Of a DNA stretch of 64,000 nt, positions 45,483 through 55,384 are shown one piece after another (the first letter of the stretch is position 1; each line of letters starts with the position of its first letter). The position numbers and the translations under genes were made by a program. The stretch comes from Candidatus Gastranaerophilales bacterium (GTDB lineage: Bacteria; Cyanobacteriota; Vampirovibrionia; Gastranaerophilales; Gastranaerophilaceae), in assembly GCA_944327245.1 (NCBI GenBank), contig CALVHD010000003.1, positions 43,793-107,792 on the forward strand, read 5' to 3'. Below the pieces are notes generated by a model. It saw only the letters and a list, made by a program, of their open reading frames with translations. It did not search any database and was not told where the DNA came from.

Positions 45483-46847
45483 ATGAAAAAAATTGTTGTA
45501 ATAGGCGGAGGCGCCGCAGGTGCTAAAGCTGCTTCAAAAGCCAAAAGACTTGAGCCTAATAATCATATAGAACTTTATACTAATGAAGATAAGATTGCAT
45601 ATTCATTGTGCGGTTTACCTTATTATATTGAAGGCAGTGTGGATGATATAAACAAGTTAATTATCAGGACTCCTCAAAATTTTATTGATAACGGCATTCC
45701 TGTTTTTTTAAATCATGAATTGCAAGAGATTTATCCTGATAAAAATTGTGTTTTAATTAACGGAAATCATATATTTTATGATGAATTAATATTGGCTACC
45801 GGTGCAAAGGTAAATATTCCAAAAGTTGAAAATGCAAAAGCAAACAATATTTTTACACTTAGAAGTTTGGAAGACGGTGTAAATATTAAAAATAAAATGC
45901 TTCAATCAAAAAGTGTTTTACTTGTTGGCGGCGGTTATATTGGTATTGAATTAACTGAAGCATTTATTAAAAACGGTCTAACGGTTAAACTCGTTGAATC
46001 AAAAGACAGGCTTGCATCAGATTTTGATGATGATTTTTCAAAAATAATCCAAGATATCATTGTTTCAAAATGTGCTGAGAATATTGAACCGTATTTTTCC
46101 AGAAAAATAATTAAATTTAGCGTTGATGATAATAATAATTTTAAAAGTGCTATTACCGATAAGGGAGATGAAATTTTTGCCGATTTTTGCGTTTTGGCTA
46201 CAGGTGCATCTCCTAATGTTGATGTTGCGAAAAAAGCAGGCATTCATATAGGAACAACAGGAGCTATCTATGTTGATAGCAAGATGAGAACGAATTATTC
46301 AAATATATTTGCTTGCGGCGATTGTACCGAATCTTATTGTATTATAACCAGAATACCTGCTTATATCGGGCTCGGCACGATTGCAAACAAAGAAGGCAGA
46401 GTTGCTGCTATTAATGCCACTTCTGATGAATATTTCGAAAAATTTGATGGTATTTTAAAATCTACAATTACCAGATTTTTTGATTATACTATTTCAAAAA
46501 CCGGTTTAACTTATAAAGATGCTATTGGATATCAAGATAGAATTAATTTAGCTCCTATATACACTACTGTTACAAAAAAAGATAAAGCAGGCTATATGCC
46601 TAATGTAAATGACGTAACAATAAGAATCGTTGCAGACAAAAGAAGCGGCGAAATTTTGGGAGCTCAAGGAATTGGCTCAAAAGACAATATTTCTCAAAGA
46701 ATTAATACAATTGCTTCTGCTCTTAAAAATAGAGCAACGGTTGATGATTTGCTGCATTTGGATTTACCATATGCACCGCCTTTTTCCGGTTCTATTGACC
46801 CGATATTGACTGCTGCATATAAGCTTAAAGAAAAATTAAATAAATAA
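45483..46847 (+). CDS. CoA-disulfide reductase / NADH oxidase family flavoprotein
   Basis: A 454-aa pyridine nucleotide-disulfide oxidoreductase of the single-cysteine class: FAD site VVIGGGAAGAKAA, redox Cys C43 in YSLCGLPYYIEG, second fold LLVGGGYIGIEL, and the C-terminal HLDLPYAPPFS typical of CoA-disulfide reductase and water-forming NADH oxidase. The sequence alone does not separate these two activities. No rhodanese extension. The start has no clear ribosome site. It diverges closely from rsmD. Confidence 0.85.
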   Translation: MKKIVVIGGGAAGAKAASKAKRLEPNNHIELYTNEDKIAYSLCGLPYYIEGSVDDINKLIIRTPQNFIDNGIPVFLNHELQEIYPDKNCVLINGNHIFYDELILATGAKVNIPKVENAKANNIFTLRSLEDGVNIKNKMLQSKSVLLVGGGYIGIELTEAFIKNGLTVKLVESKDRLASDFDDDFSKIIQDIIVSKCAENIEPYFSRKIIKFSVDDNNNFKSAITDKGDEIFADFCVLATGASPNVDVAKKAGIHIGTTGAIYVDSKMRTNYSNIFACGDCTESYCIITRIPAYIGLGTIANKEGRVAAINATSDEYFEKFDGILKSTITRFFDYTISKTGLTYKDAIGYQDRINLAPIYTTVTKKDKAGYMPNVNDVTIRIVADKRSGEILGAQGIGSKDNISQRINTIASALKNRATVDDLLHLDLPYAPPFSGSIDPILTAAYKLKEKLNK

Positions 46848-46870
46848 ATGCCTGCATTTTGCAGGCATTT
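46846..46870. terminator. Bidirectional intrinsic terminator
   Basis: AAATGCCTGCA / TGCAGGCATTT stem with a 3-base loop, right after the oxidoreductase stop and before the convergent 78-aa gene. Confidence 0.82.
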
Positions 46871-46873
46871 ATT

Positions 46874-47110
46874 TTAGTGTAATTGTATTAAATTGTTGTT
46901 TTTGTAAAAAATATTATTTTCTTTGTTTAGTTTTTGTTCATCTTCAAAATATTTACTCAAGTTATCTATTTGCATATTATTACTTACAAAAGATAAATTT
47001 TTCAGAATTGACCTATATCGTCTTGAGATTTTGTATTCATTTAATTTTGTATAAAAAGCTAAAGAATTGCCGCTTTTTTTGGTTTCGTTTTCATTGATAA
47101 AATTAATCAT
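46874..47110 (-). CDS. Hypothetical 78-aa protein
   Basis: A small basic, Asn/Lys-rich soluble protein (MINFINENETKKSGNSLAFY start) with no family that I recognise. The ribosome site GGGGGAAA is strong, 6 bases before ATG, which supports a real gene. It converges on the oxidoreductase terminator. Confidence 0.45.
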   Translation of the reverse strand: MINFINENETKKSGNSLAFYTKLNEYKISRRYRSILKNLSFVSNNMQIDNLSKYFEDEQKLNKENNIFYKNNNLIQLH

Positions 47111-47258
47111 AAATATTTCCCCCGTTTTGTGTGTAATAAATAAAAGTTAAACATCTTTCAATTATGTAAAGTTATTTTTTTAAAATTTATTGATAATAAT
47201 TTTGATTTTAGCGTTACAAAACTTAACAGTATTTTTTTTCTCTTTTCTTTGTTTATCA

Positions 47259-47264
47259 TATAAT
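47259..47264 (+). promoter_or_regulatory. -10 box of the kinase gene
   Basis: TATAAT ends 7 bases before the ATG at 47272, with no ribosome site between. Confidence 0.4.
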
Positions 47265-47271
47265 TCCTTTT

Positions 47272-47796
47272 ATGAAGAAAATAATCGTAATTTCAGGGAA
47301 ACAATACAGCGGAAAAGATACGCTTGTAAAAATGTTATTAGATAAATTACCAGAGTTTAAAAGAATTGGAATAGGCGATTCAATAAAAATCGAATACGCT
47401 AAAAGAAACAATATAACATTTGAAGAAATTGAAAAAAATAAACATTTATACAGAAATAATCTTATTGAACTTGGAAATTGGGGCAGAAAAATAAGTGATG
47501 ATTTTTGGCTTAAAAATTTAGTTCAATATGATAAAATTATTGTTCCTGATGTCAGAGTGATGGCTGAATTAAACTTTTTTAAAGCCCAAGGTGCCTTTTT
47601 GGTTCGTGTTGAAGCAAGCGAAGACAATAGAAAAAAGCGCGGAATACTTGTAAATAAAGATGATGCTACTGAAACTGCGCTGGATAATTATAAAAATTGG
47701 AATCTGATAGTTCAAAATAATTCTGATTACGAGGCGCTTAAAAAAGAAGCCGATAAAGTTCTTTTGATGTTTCAGAATTTTATCGGCAAAATTTAA
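47272..47796 (+). CDS. P-loop kinase, phosphomevalonate/dNMP-kinase-like
   Basis: The 174-aa protein has an unusual P-loop ISGKQYSGKDTL (residues 6-17), with Asp in place of Ser/Thr, as in animal-type phosphomevalonate kinases and some phage dNMP kinases. It continues with YAKRNNITFEEI, DVRVMAELNFF and ALDNYKNWNLIVQNN, each alignable by eye to the phosphomevalonate kinase pattern. Whether it phosphorylates a nucleotide or a mevalonate-type substrate is unknown. No mevalonate pathway gene is near. Leaderless start likely. Confidence 0.65.
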   Translation: MKKIIVISGKQYSGKDTLVKMLLDKLPEFKRIGIGDSIKIEYAKRNNITFEEIEKNKHLYRNNLIELGNWGRKISDDFWLKNLVQYDKIIVPDVRVMAELNFFKAQGAFLVRVEASEDNRKKRGILVNKDDATETALDNYKNWNLIVQNNSDYEALKKEADKVLLMFQNFIGKI

Positions 47797-47818
47797 TTTT
47801 ATTTTTTAATCTAACTTA

Positions 47819-48286
47819 TTAGCTTAAGCTGATTTTTGAACTGTCTATATCAGAGCTTATTTGTTCTTTTACTGTATCTAATTCAGCTCTCATTGCTTCT
47901 AATTGTGCTTCTAGTGTTGTTTGTTCGTCTTGTAGTCTTGTTTCTTCATCTGTTGCTTCTGTTTCAAGCTCTTCATTTATACCGTCATAATAATCATTTA
48001 TATCTAATTTTTGAGCTTCGTAATCTTCTTTTGCATTTGCATATTCTTGTGACCATTCTTGATATTCATCTGATGACACATCGGGTCTTTGATTACGAAT
48101 TGCTGTATAGCTTTCTTTTATTGCTCTAAGTTCACTTGTCTTATCGGCATCACAAATAGATTGATCATAGCTTAATTGTCTGTGAACTCTTCTTGTTTGA
48201 CGTGACAATTCGATATCGCGTAATTCATGTTCTTGGATAGCTGCTTGTAAGCTTTGTCTTCTTAATGTTAATGAAATCCAACCCAT
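47819..48286 (-). CDS. MGW coiled-coil protein, copy 2
   Basis: The 155-aa paralog of the 44257 gene starts MGWISLTLRRQSLQAAI and ends SSDIDSSKISLS. The middle is an acidic coiled coil (about 45-150), rich in Glu and Asp where copy 1 is rich in Gln. No signal peptide. AAGG lies 8 bases before ATG. Shared N- and C-termini around a variable coil suggest a filament, scaffold or exported coiled-coil family; function unknown. Confidence 0.55.
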   Translation of the reverse strand: MGWISLTLRRQSLQAAIQEHELRDIELSRQTRRVHRQLSYDQSICDADKTSELRAIKESYTAIRNQRPDVSSDEYQEWSQEYANAKEDYEAQKLDINDYYDGINEELETEATDEETRLQDEQTTLEAQLEAMRAELDTVKEQISSDIDSSKISLS

Positions 48287-48436
48287 TTTGTTTGCCTTTA
48301 TCTTTTGTAACTTCTGTGAACTTACGACCTTTTATGATGTCCACATATATATAAAGTATATACTGAGTATAGAATTGCAATATACTCTTTATTTTGTTAC
48401 AAAACTTAACAATATATTCTAAAAGGCTTATTGATG

Positions 48437-49303
48437 CTATTCTTCGTAAAAATTGTTAGTAATTAAGTTTATATACTCAACCATGTGTGAAAAATAATCA
48501 AGGTTACATTCGCCGTTTATTATAATATCGCAGCTGTCTTTGTGCGTGGCTACATATTTTTTACCTGCATTTTTTACGTATTCCCAGTGCTTTATGGCAT
48601 TTTCATGGTCTTGATTACGAGATTGAGCTCTGTTCATAAATCTGTTTTTGCGTTCTTCAATATCGAGATCAACATATACTTTTATGTCAAAAATATCTTG
48701 AACTTTGTTGTAAATAGAACACATGCCCTCAACAATTATGATTTTTCTTGATTTAACAGGGATTGATTTAGGTTTTGATTTTCCTGTTCCGTTAACTAAA
48801 TATTCAGGCGATAATATGTCTTCACCTTGTTGTAGTTTTAAAACATCTTCTCTTAGAAGCTCTAAATCAAAATTATCCGGTGAATCAACGTCATAGCCGT
48901 TATCTCTTAATAAATCAAAGTTGCCGTATTTTGCAATAAGAGAGGATATGTCTTTAAAATAATTATCTGCACTAAGGATTGTTATGGGTAAATTAAGCTC
49001 ATCAATACACTTTGATATTTGCCCGCAAATAGTAGATTTTCCGCTCGCTGATTCTCCGCTTAATGCAATTAAAATTTTATCTTGCGGACGGTTTATCAGT
49101 CTGTTTGTAAAGTTATCAAGAAAATCTTTTTTGTAGTCTAAAATAAGCTGTTTATCTGATTTTTTGTCATGGTTAATTATTTGTTTAAATTTTGTTTGCA
49201 GATAAAACGCTAACAATGACCTTCCAGAACGTGTTTGGCAGTTTGGTTTCTGGATTTTTTCTTTCATTTGGGATTCTAATAAATTTTTTAATAAGCTGTC
49301 CAT
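48437..49303 (-). CDS. Uridine kinase-like P-loop kinase
   Basis: The 288-aa protein has an N-terminal extension of about 75 residues, then the P-loop GESASGKS (83-90), LSADNYFKD (nucleoside site), DSPDNFDLELLRED and VEGMCSIYN, as in uridine/cytidine kinases and phosphoribulokinase-like enzymes. Salvage of uridine is the likely job. It lies 19 bases after rnpA, and TATTAT/TATAAA occurs 7-10 bases before the ATG, so it may have its own start. Confidence 0.72.
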   Translation of the reverse strand: MDSLLKNLLESQMKEKIQKPNCQTRSGRSLLAFYLQTKFKQIINHDKKSDKQLILDYKKDFLDNFTNRLINRPQDKILIALSGESASGKSTICGQISKCIDELNLPITILSADNYFKDISSLIAKYGNFDLLRDNGYDVDSPDNFDLELLREDVLKLQQGEDILSPEYLVNGTGKSKPKSIPVKSRKIIIVEGMCSIYNKVQDIFDIKVYVDLDIEERKNRFMNRAQSRNQDHENAIKHWEYVKNAGKKYVATHKDSCDIIINGECNLDYFSHMVEYINLITNNFYEE

Positions 49304-49322
49304 TGTATTTTTTATAATAACC

Positions 49323-49688
49323 CTAAATATTTTTCTTTGCCAGTTTTTCCAATAATATTAAGATACTTTTAGAAATTTCCTGATAGGTTTTATCTATCGA
49401 GTCGCTTTTGGCGATAAAAATAAGACTTTGATAATTATTTAGCGTGTCGTTGTTGTTTTTTAAAAGTATTCTAATATTTTCTCTCATTAACCTTTTTATT
49501 TTGTTTCTTACAACAGCTCTTTTATGAACTTTTTTAGATACAACAAAACCTACCCTGGTGGGGCAGTTTTTGTCGATTTTAACTTTTCCTGCATACAAGA
49601 CAATTAAATCAGTTTTAACAATGTTTTCGTTTTTGTATGTTGCGCTAAAGGCCCTATGGGACTTTAGTCTGTTTTGTTTCTTAAGCAC
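49323..49688 (-). CDS. rnpA: Ribonuclease P protein component
   Basis: RnpA helps the RNase P RNA mature tRNA 5' ends. The signature is [17 protein letters not shown] (about 57-73), preceded by [16 protein letters not shown]. It is 121 aa, of normal length, and starts with GTG overlapping the rpmH end by 8 bases, the usual coupling. Confidence 0.93.
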   Translation of the reverse strand: MLKKQNRLKSHRAFSATYKNENIVKTDLIVLYAGKVKIDKNCPTRVGFVVSKKVHKRAVVRNKIKRLMRENIRILLKNNNDTLNNYQSLIFIAKSDSIDKTYQEISKSILILLEKLAKKNI

Positions 49689-49833
49689 GATTTTTTGCTG
49701 TGATTGCTACTTCGTGACGTCCTTTAGCACGTCTTGCATTAATAACACGTCTTCCGTTTTTAGTAGCCATTCTTGCTCTAAAACCACTGACATTTTGTCT
49801 TTTTCTTTTAGTACCTTCTAAAGTACGACGCAT
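49681..49833 (-). CDS. rpmH: 50S ribosomal protein bL34
   Basis: A 50-residue, very basic protein starting [13 protein letters not shown] with the conserved [12 protein letters not shown] and INARRAKGR. This is bL34, small enough to be missed by length cut-offs. AAGGAG lies 7 bases before the ATG. It overlaps rnpA as in most bacteria. In many bacteria this pair lies beside dnaA; here it lies next to proC. Confidence 0.96.
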   Translation of the reverse strand: MRRTLEGTKRKRQNVSGFRARMATKNGRRVINARRAKGRHEVAITAKNRA

Positions 49834-49931
49834 TTTATTTCTCCTTGTGATTGTTAATTTATATTAAGGGTTGACAATATAATAATGTCGGTATTTACTA
49901 TACTATATTAGATATACTGAGGTGTCAAGTT

Positions 49932-50747
49932 ATGGATATAATTGATAAAAAGGCTCTGAAATTGGGCGTTATAGGCTGCGGAAAAATGGCCAGCGCTATT
50001 TTGGGCGGAGTTATGAATAATAATTTTTTAACAAAAAATAACGTTTATGTTTATGACATAAATGAAAAAGCAAAAAATGATTTAGTATTTAAATATGGGT
50101 TTCATCCTCTAAATTCAATAGAAGAAATAGTTTTTAATTCAGATGTAATTTTAATTGCAACTAAGCCGTTTGTAGTTTCAGAAGTTTTAGACAAGATAAA
50201 ATTAAATTATACAAATCAACTTATTTTATCTATATTAGCGGGCGTTAAAATTGAAAAATACCAATCACTATTAAAAAATGCAAAGATTGTAAGGATAATG
50301 CCGAATACTCCGGCTCTTGTCGGCGAAGGTATGAGCGCAGTTTGTTCAAATGATTGCGTTTCGGATGTTGAATTAAATTTTGTATATGAATTTATGAACA
50401 ATTGCGGTAAAGTAATTAAAACAACAGAAGATAAAATGGATATAATAACCGCCCTATCCGGTTCAGGACCTGCATTTTATTTTAGGATTATAGATTTATT
50501 GGCTAAATCTGCACAAAAATTAGGGCTTAGTTATGATGAAGCTGTTTTATTATCATCTCAAACAGCCCTTGGAAGCTCTAAGATGGTATTAGAAAATAAC
50601 TTTGATATTGAACAATTGATTACTAATGTTACCACTCCGAAAGGGTGCACAGAAGTTGGCAATAATGTTTTAAATGAGTCCGATATTTCATTAATATTTG
50701 ATGAAACAATCAAAAAAACAATGCAAAGAGCGATTGAATTGGGTTAA
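49932..50747 (+). CDS. proC: Pyrroline-5-carboxylate reductase
   Basis: ProC completes proline synthesis with NAD(P)H. Motifs: VIGCGKMASAILGG (about 13-26), MPNTPALVGEGMSA and ALSGSGPAFYF. Its length is 271 aa, as expected. GAGGTG lies 7 bases before the ATG. A TTGACA lies at 49871-49876, but the spacing to any -10 is long. uvrB follows after 9 bases, probably co-transcribed. Confidence 0.95.
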   Translation: MDIIDKKALKLGVIGCGKMASAILGGVMNNNFLTKNNVYVYDINEKAKNDLVFKYGFHPLNSIEEIVFNSDVILIATKPFVVSEVLDKIKLNYTNQLILSILAGVKIEKYQSLLKNAKIVRIMPNTPALVGEGMSAVCSNDCVSDVELNFVYEFMNNCGKVIKTTEDKMDIITALSGSGPAFYFRIIDLLAKSAQKLGLSYDEAVLLSSQTALGSSKMVLENNFDIEQLITNVTTPKGCTEVGNNVLNESDISLIFDETIKKTMQRAIELG

Positions 50748-50756
50748 AATTTTATT

Positions 50757-52757
50757 ATGAAATATAATAAATTTATTCTAAATTCCGAATTTAAGCCTTC
50801 TGGAGATCAGCCAAAAGCTATTAAAGAGTTAACTTATGGTATAAATAGCGGAATGGATTCTCAGATTCTTTTGGGTGTTACAGGTTCCGGTAAAACTTTT
50901 ACAATTGCAAATGTTATTGAAAAAGTTCAAAAACCAACTCTTGTAATTGCACACAATAAGACCCTTGCAGCTCAACTTTATAATGAGTTTAAGGAGTTGT
51001 TTCCAAATAATGCTGTTGAGTATTTTATTTCTTATTATGATTACTATCAACCCGAAGCCTATATTCCCAGAACTGATACATATATTGAAAAGTCGGCAAC
51101 GATTAATGATGAAATAGACAGATTAAGGCACAATACTACAAGAAGTTTGTATGAAAGAAATGATGTTATAGTTGTTGCTTCTGTTAGTTGTATTTACGGC
51201 TTGGGTTTGCCTGAAAATTATTTTAAAGGAACAGTTAATCTTTGTGTCGGTCAGGAAGTATCACGGAAAGATTTATTAACTTATCTGGTCGGGGTGAGAT
51301 ATGAAAGAAATGATGTAGAATTAAAACGTGCTACATTTAGAGCTCGTGGTGATGTAGTTGAAATTATGCCAAGCTATGAAAAAGTTATTAATCGTCTTTC
51401 TTTTTTTGGAGATGAAATTGAATCTATAACAAGAATTGATGCGCTAACAGGCGAAATCCTTGAAAAACCCAATGAAATTGTTATCTATCCGGCTGTTCAT
51501 TATTTATCTTATGATGAGGAAGTGGACGAAACGCTTTCTTTGATTAGGGAAGAGTTGAATAACAGACTAGTTGAATTGAAAGCTCAAAATAAAATTGTTG
51601 AAGCCCAAAGATTATCTCAAAGAGTCAATTACGACATTGAAATGATAAAAGAAATGGGGTATTGTTCCGGTATTGAAAATTATTCAAGAATAATCGAAAG
51701 AAGACCGCCGGGGACACCGCCTGCAACATTGTTGGATTATTTCGGCGATGATTTTTTGGTTGTAGTTGATGAATCTCATGTTACTTTGCCTCAATTGAAA
51801 GGTATGGCATATGGTGACAGAGCAAGAAAAGATGTATTGGTTGATTTTGGTTTTAGATTGCCTTGTGCGGTTGATAACAGACCGTTAACATTTGATGAAT
51901 TTTATCAAAAAATTAATGAAAAGCATGCACAGAAAATATACATATCGGCAACTCCTGCAGATTTTGAGAAAAAAGAAGCTTCTCAAATCGTTGAACAAAT
52001 TATCCGCCCGACAGGGCTTTTGGACCCCGAAATTGAAGTTAAGCCTACAATAGGACAAGTTCAAGATTTAATCAAAGAAATTGAAAAAACAACCAAAAAG
52101 GGTGATCGAACTTTGGTAACAACTTTAACAAAAAAAATGGCGGAAGAACTATCAAGCTATTTGCAAAATCAAGGGCTCAAGGTTCGTTATTTGCACAGTG
52201 AAGTTAAATCGCTTGAAAGAGTTGAAATTTTGAGAGATTTAAGGCTTGGTGAATTTGATATTTTAGTTGGCGTTAATCTTTTAAGAGAGGGTTTGGACTT
52301 GCCTGAAGTATCTTTAGTTGCCATAATGGATGCTGATAAAGAGGGTTTTTTAAGGTGTGAAACTTCTTTAATACAAACAATCGGAAGAAGTGCCAGAAAT
52401 GCCGATGGCAGGGTTATAATGTATGCTGATAAAATAACTGATTCTATGCATGTTGCAATTGAAGAAACTATGCGAAGAAGAAAAATACAGCTTGAGTATA
52501 ACAAAAAACATAATATAACACCAAAAACCATTAAAAAATCGGTACAAAATAATCTTCTATCTCTTGTTCAAAGCTACAGAAGTGTTGAAGATGTAGTTGC
52601 ACAACAAATGGCAGAATATAATGTTGATATTAAGGATTTACCAAAATTATTGGATAAGTTGGAATCCGATATGCATAAAGCAGCCAAATTATTGGATTTT
52701 GAGCGTGCAATTCAGCTAAGAGATGAAATTAAAAAACTAAAAAGCATGATTAATTAA
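50757..52757 (+). CDS. uvrB: UvrABC system protein B
   Basis: UvrB is the damage-verifying helicase of nucleotide excision repair. Walker [13 protein letters not shown] (about 38-49), the beta-hairpin [27 protein letters not shown] and the C-terminal UVR motif [17 protein letters not shown] are present. It is 666 aa, normal length. It follows proC by 9 bases and shares its stop in a 4-base overlap with kdsD. Confidence 0.97.
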   Translation: MKYNKFILNSEFKPSGDQPKAIKELTYGINSGMDSQILLGVTGSGKTFTIANVIEKVQKPTLVIAHNKTLAAQLYNEFKELFPNNAVEYFISYYDYYQPEAYIPRTDTYIEKSATINDEIDRLRHNTTRSLYERNDVIVVASVSCIYGLGLPENYFKGTVNLCVGQEVSRKDLLTYLVGVRYERNDVELKRATFRARGDVVEIMPSYEKVINRLSFFGDEIESITRIDALTGEILEKPNEIVIYPAVHYLSYDEEVDETLSLIREELNNRLVELKAQNKIVEAQRLSQRVNYDIEMIKEMGYCSGIENYSRIIERRPPGTPPATLLDYFGDDFLVVVDESHVTLPQLKGMAYGDRARKDVLVDFGFRLPCAVDNRPLTFDEFYQKINEKHAQKIYISATPADFEKKEASQIVEQIIRPTGLLDPEIEVKPTIGQVQDLIKEIEKTTKKGDRTLVTTLTKKMAEELSSYLQNQGLKVRYLHSEVKSLERVEILRDLRLGEFDILVGVNLLREGLDLPEVSLVAIMDADKEGFLRCETSLIQTIGRSARNADGRVIMYADKITDSMHVAIEETMRRRKIQLEYNKKHNITPKTIKKSVQNNLLSLVQSYRSVEDVVAQQMAEYNVDIKDLPKLLDKLESDMHKAAKLLDFERAIQLRDEIKKLKSMIN

Positions 52758-53722
52758 GCAGCACCGTTTTTTAATAAATCGTGGATATGTATTGCGCCTA
52801 TTGGTTTTTTATCTTCAATTACAAACATATTAGTAATTTTCTTGTCGTTCATGATTTTAACGGCTTCAGATGTAAACATATCTTTTGTTGCTGTCGTTGG
52901 GTTTTTTGTCATGATATCGATTGCAAGAGCTGTTTGTGCATTTTTTTCAATACACCTTCTTAAATCGCCGTCTGTGAAAATGCCGGTTAGTTCACCTTTT
53001 TTATTAATTAGTCCTACACAGCCTAATCTTTTTGATGTCATTTCTAAAATTAATTCTTTGAGAGTTGAATGTTCCTCTAATATTGGCATTTCATCTCCCG
53101 TATGCATTAAATCTTTTACTCTTTGAAGAATTGAACCCAGCTTGCCTCCAGGGTGTCTTTGGTTAAATTGTGCTTTAGAGAATCCTTTTCTTTCAATCAT
53201 ACCGACTGTTATAACATCCCCTAAGACCAAAGTTGCCGTAGTGGAAGAAGTTGGAGCTAAACCTAGCGGGCATGCTTCTTTTGCTTGCGGTAGTCTTAAA
53301 ACAATATCTCCTGCTTTTCCAAGGGAGCTATCGGGATTTTTTGTAATAGCGATTAATTTAATCCCAAATCTTTTTGAATAATTTAGCACATCAACTAATT
53401 CTCTTGATTCTCCGCTGTTTGAGATGGCTATTATTACATCTTCTTGTGTTACCATTCCTAAATCACCGTGGCTTGCTTCAGCAGGGTGCATAAAAAATGA
53501 AGGAGTTCCTGTTGAAGCTAATGAAGCAGCTATTTTTTTAGCAATATGACCGGATTTTCCCATACCCGTAAGAATTATTCTGCCTTTTGCCTGTTCAATT
53601 AAGTCAAGGGCATTTGTTAAACTTTCATCAAGATTATTTTTTAGTTCCTCAACAGCTTCTATTTCACAATCTATTGTATTAATTGCCGTTAAAATATCTC
53701 TATTTTGCAGTTTGTTTATCAT
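52754..53722 (-). CDS. kdsD: Arabinose-5-phosphate isomerase
   Basis: KdsD converts ribulose 5-phosphate into arabinose 5-phosphate for Kdo and thus LPS. The SIS domain has [21 protein letters not shown] (about 51-70) and AISNSGES, followed by two CBS domains (about 205-320). It is 322 aa. This supports a Gram-negative outer membrane. TTAGGGGCG lies before ATG. GutQ/KpsF paralogs with the same layout cannot be ruled out. Confidence 0.92.
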   Translation of the reverse strand: MINKLQNRDILTAINTIDCEIEAVEELKNNLDESLTNALDLIEQAKGRIILTGMGKSGHIAKKIAASLASTGTPSFFMHPAEASHGDLGMVTQEDVIIAISNSGESRELVDVLNYSKRFGIKLIAITKNPDSSLGKAGDIVLRLPQAKEACPLGLAPTSSTTATLVLGDVITVGMIERKGFSKAQFNQRHPGGKLGSILQRVKDLMHTGDEMPILEEHSTLKELILEMTSKRLGCVGLINKKGELTGIFTDGDLRRCIEKNAQTALAIDIMTKNPTTATKDMFTSEAVKIMNDKKITNMFVIEDKKPIGAIHIHDLLKNGAA

Positions 53723-53860
53723 TTTCGCCCCTAATCTAATCTAATTATATTATAATTGTATATTAAAATTCAGCGTGTGTTAATATATTCTTAACAAATA
53801 TCAATTTTTTTTATTCAGATGTTTTTATTTTAATATAAGCAAATAGGTTAGTATAATACT

Positions 53861-55237
53861 ATGATTAACAGCATAGGAATTTCAAATAATATTACTAAAA
53901 ATCCTGTATCTTCCAAAAAACAGTTTGATGTTAAAGATACTTTTAATAATCCTGTGTCATTTAAAGGCGCAAACAGCAGTGTTTCAGCTCAAAATGTTTT
54001 GGCTTATTCTAATATCAATACTTCTTTGTCTCCAACAGACAGCCAAAAATATACTTATCTGTTGAGTTTTTTAAGTGATGTTCCGATAAGTTTGAATTCT
54101 GATAATATGAGCTGTGCTATGCAGCTGGATAAGCTTTTAAAAAATGGTAAATTACTTTCAAAATCGGCAAATGATAATTCTACAACTTTGGATAATTTGT
54201 ATGAAGTAGCTACTACAAAACGTGCTTATGATTTAAATGCAAAAAATATTATTTCAAATACATTAGACATTTTATCCAATCCCAGAATTGTTACACAAGC
54301 TTTTGGTGATATTCCTCAACATGAAAAACAGGCAATTTTAGACAGTTTGCCTGAGGATGATCCGATAAAAAAAGACCCTTCGTTAATGGATGTCGAAGCG
54401 TCAGCTACATGTGCAGCTGCATCTAACGAGGTAAATTTCGCAGATAAATATCCGGCTGAGTTTGCTCGCTGGGTTTCAAAGCTTTCAGGTGAAGATAAGG
54501 CTGTTTATGTAAATTTAAAACTAAATGCTTTATCTAAAAATCCTCTTGAAGCAATTACGATATTAAACATTTTGGACGCCCAAAAACAAGGATTTTCATT
54601 TAATAAAGTAAAATTGAAAGTTTCAACTGATAAAAACGCATATATTAGAGCTAAAATTCAAGATAAATATTGGGATAAAGGCGAAAGAAACGTTGTTGAT
54701 GTTTTAATTCAAAGTGCAATAATGCATACGGGATCTCAAAATACATACAATTCTCTTTCTGATACCCCCGCAGGATTAATAGAAGTTGAAAAAACATTTG
54801 TAGAATCAGTAATTAAAAACAAAGAAATAACTTCTCTTGTTTATCAAAAAATAGATGATGACCAAAATCTGGTAGGATATAATTGTTCTTTTGAAAAAAT
54901 GCAGCAACATATCTTAGATACTATTGATGCCGGTGATGATGTAATAATAGGTTATGTTTTGACAAATGAAACTTCAGGTAAAACTAAATCGCCAATGTAT
55001 AATCCAAAAACAGACGGTCAACCTAATAAAGTTATAAATGGTCATGAAATTACCATTGTAGACTATAAAAAAGATGCTAACGGAAAAGTTACTTTTGTTT
55101 GCGTTGATACTGACGATGATGACCCAAGATTTATAGAATACAGTGCAGATTGGCTATTGCCAAAATTACACCATGCAGGATATCCTGCTCAAATTGTTGA
55201 AAAAGATGAAAAAGAAATAATGAAAAACGTTGCTTAA
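53861..55237 (+). CDS. Hypothetical FKG-tagged protein, possible cysteine peptidase fold
   Basis: The 458-aa protein has an N-terminal tag ending NPVSFKGAN (about 29-37), no signal peptide, and a body with two features suggesting a C39-like or papain-like fold: a Cys in ASATCAAASNEV (about 186-196) and a His in GHEITIVDY (about 397-405), followed by an aspartate-rich VDTDDDDPRF. The spacing is plausible but not diagnostic. TATAAT ends 3 bases before the ATG, so promoter or start may be misplaced. Confidence 0.5.
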   Translation: MINSIGISNNITKNPVSSKKQFDVKDTFNNPVSFKGANSSVSAQNVLAYSNINTSLSPTDSQKYTYLLSFLSDVPISLNSDNMSCAMQLDKLLKNGKLLSKSANDNSTTLDNLYEVATTKRAYDLNAKNIISNTLDILSNPRIVTQAFGDIPQHEKQAILDSLPEDDPIKKDPSLMDVEASATCAAASNEVNFADKYPAEFARWVSKLSGEDKAVYVNLKLNALSKNPLEAITILNILDAQKQGFSFNKVKLKVSTDKNAYIRAKIQDKYWDKGERNVVDVLIQSAIMHTGSQNTYNSLSDTPAGLIEVEKTFVESVIKNKEITSLVYQKIDDDQNLVGYNCSFEKMQQHILDTIDAGDDVIIGYVLTNETSGKTKSPMYNPKTDGQPNKVINGHEITIVDYKKDANGKVTFVCVDTDDDDPRFIEYSADWLLPKLHHAGYPAQIVEKDEKEIMKNVA

Positions 55238-55247
55238 AAATTAAAAA

Positions 55248-55320
55248 AAGGCGACACCCAGATTCGAACTGGGGATAAGAGCTTTGCAGGCTCCTGCCTT
55301 ACCACTTGGCCATGTCGCCT
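55248..55320 (-). tRNA. tRNA-Cys (GCA)
   Basis: A 73-nt cloverleaf: acceptor AGGCGAC/GTCGCCT, anticodon loop CTGCAAA giving GCA, T-loop TTCGAAT and discriminator T, the identity base for tRNA-Cys. CCA is not encoded. It follows the FKG-tagged gene convergently, within 11 bases. Confidence 0.96.
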
Positions 55321-55340
55321 TAGAATTTTTCCTTGTTTCT

Positions 55341-55368
55341 ATCGTATAAAATAAAGAAATATTGTCAA
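55341..55368 (-). promoter_or_regulatory. Promoter of tRNA-Cys
   Basis: Minus-strand TTGACA (55368-55363), 16 bases, TACGAT (55346-55341), ending 20 bases before the tRNA. It lies just after the uvrC stop. Confidence 0.6.
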
Positions 55369-55384
55369 GTATCTTGTAGTTTGT

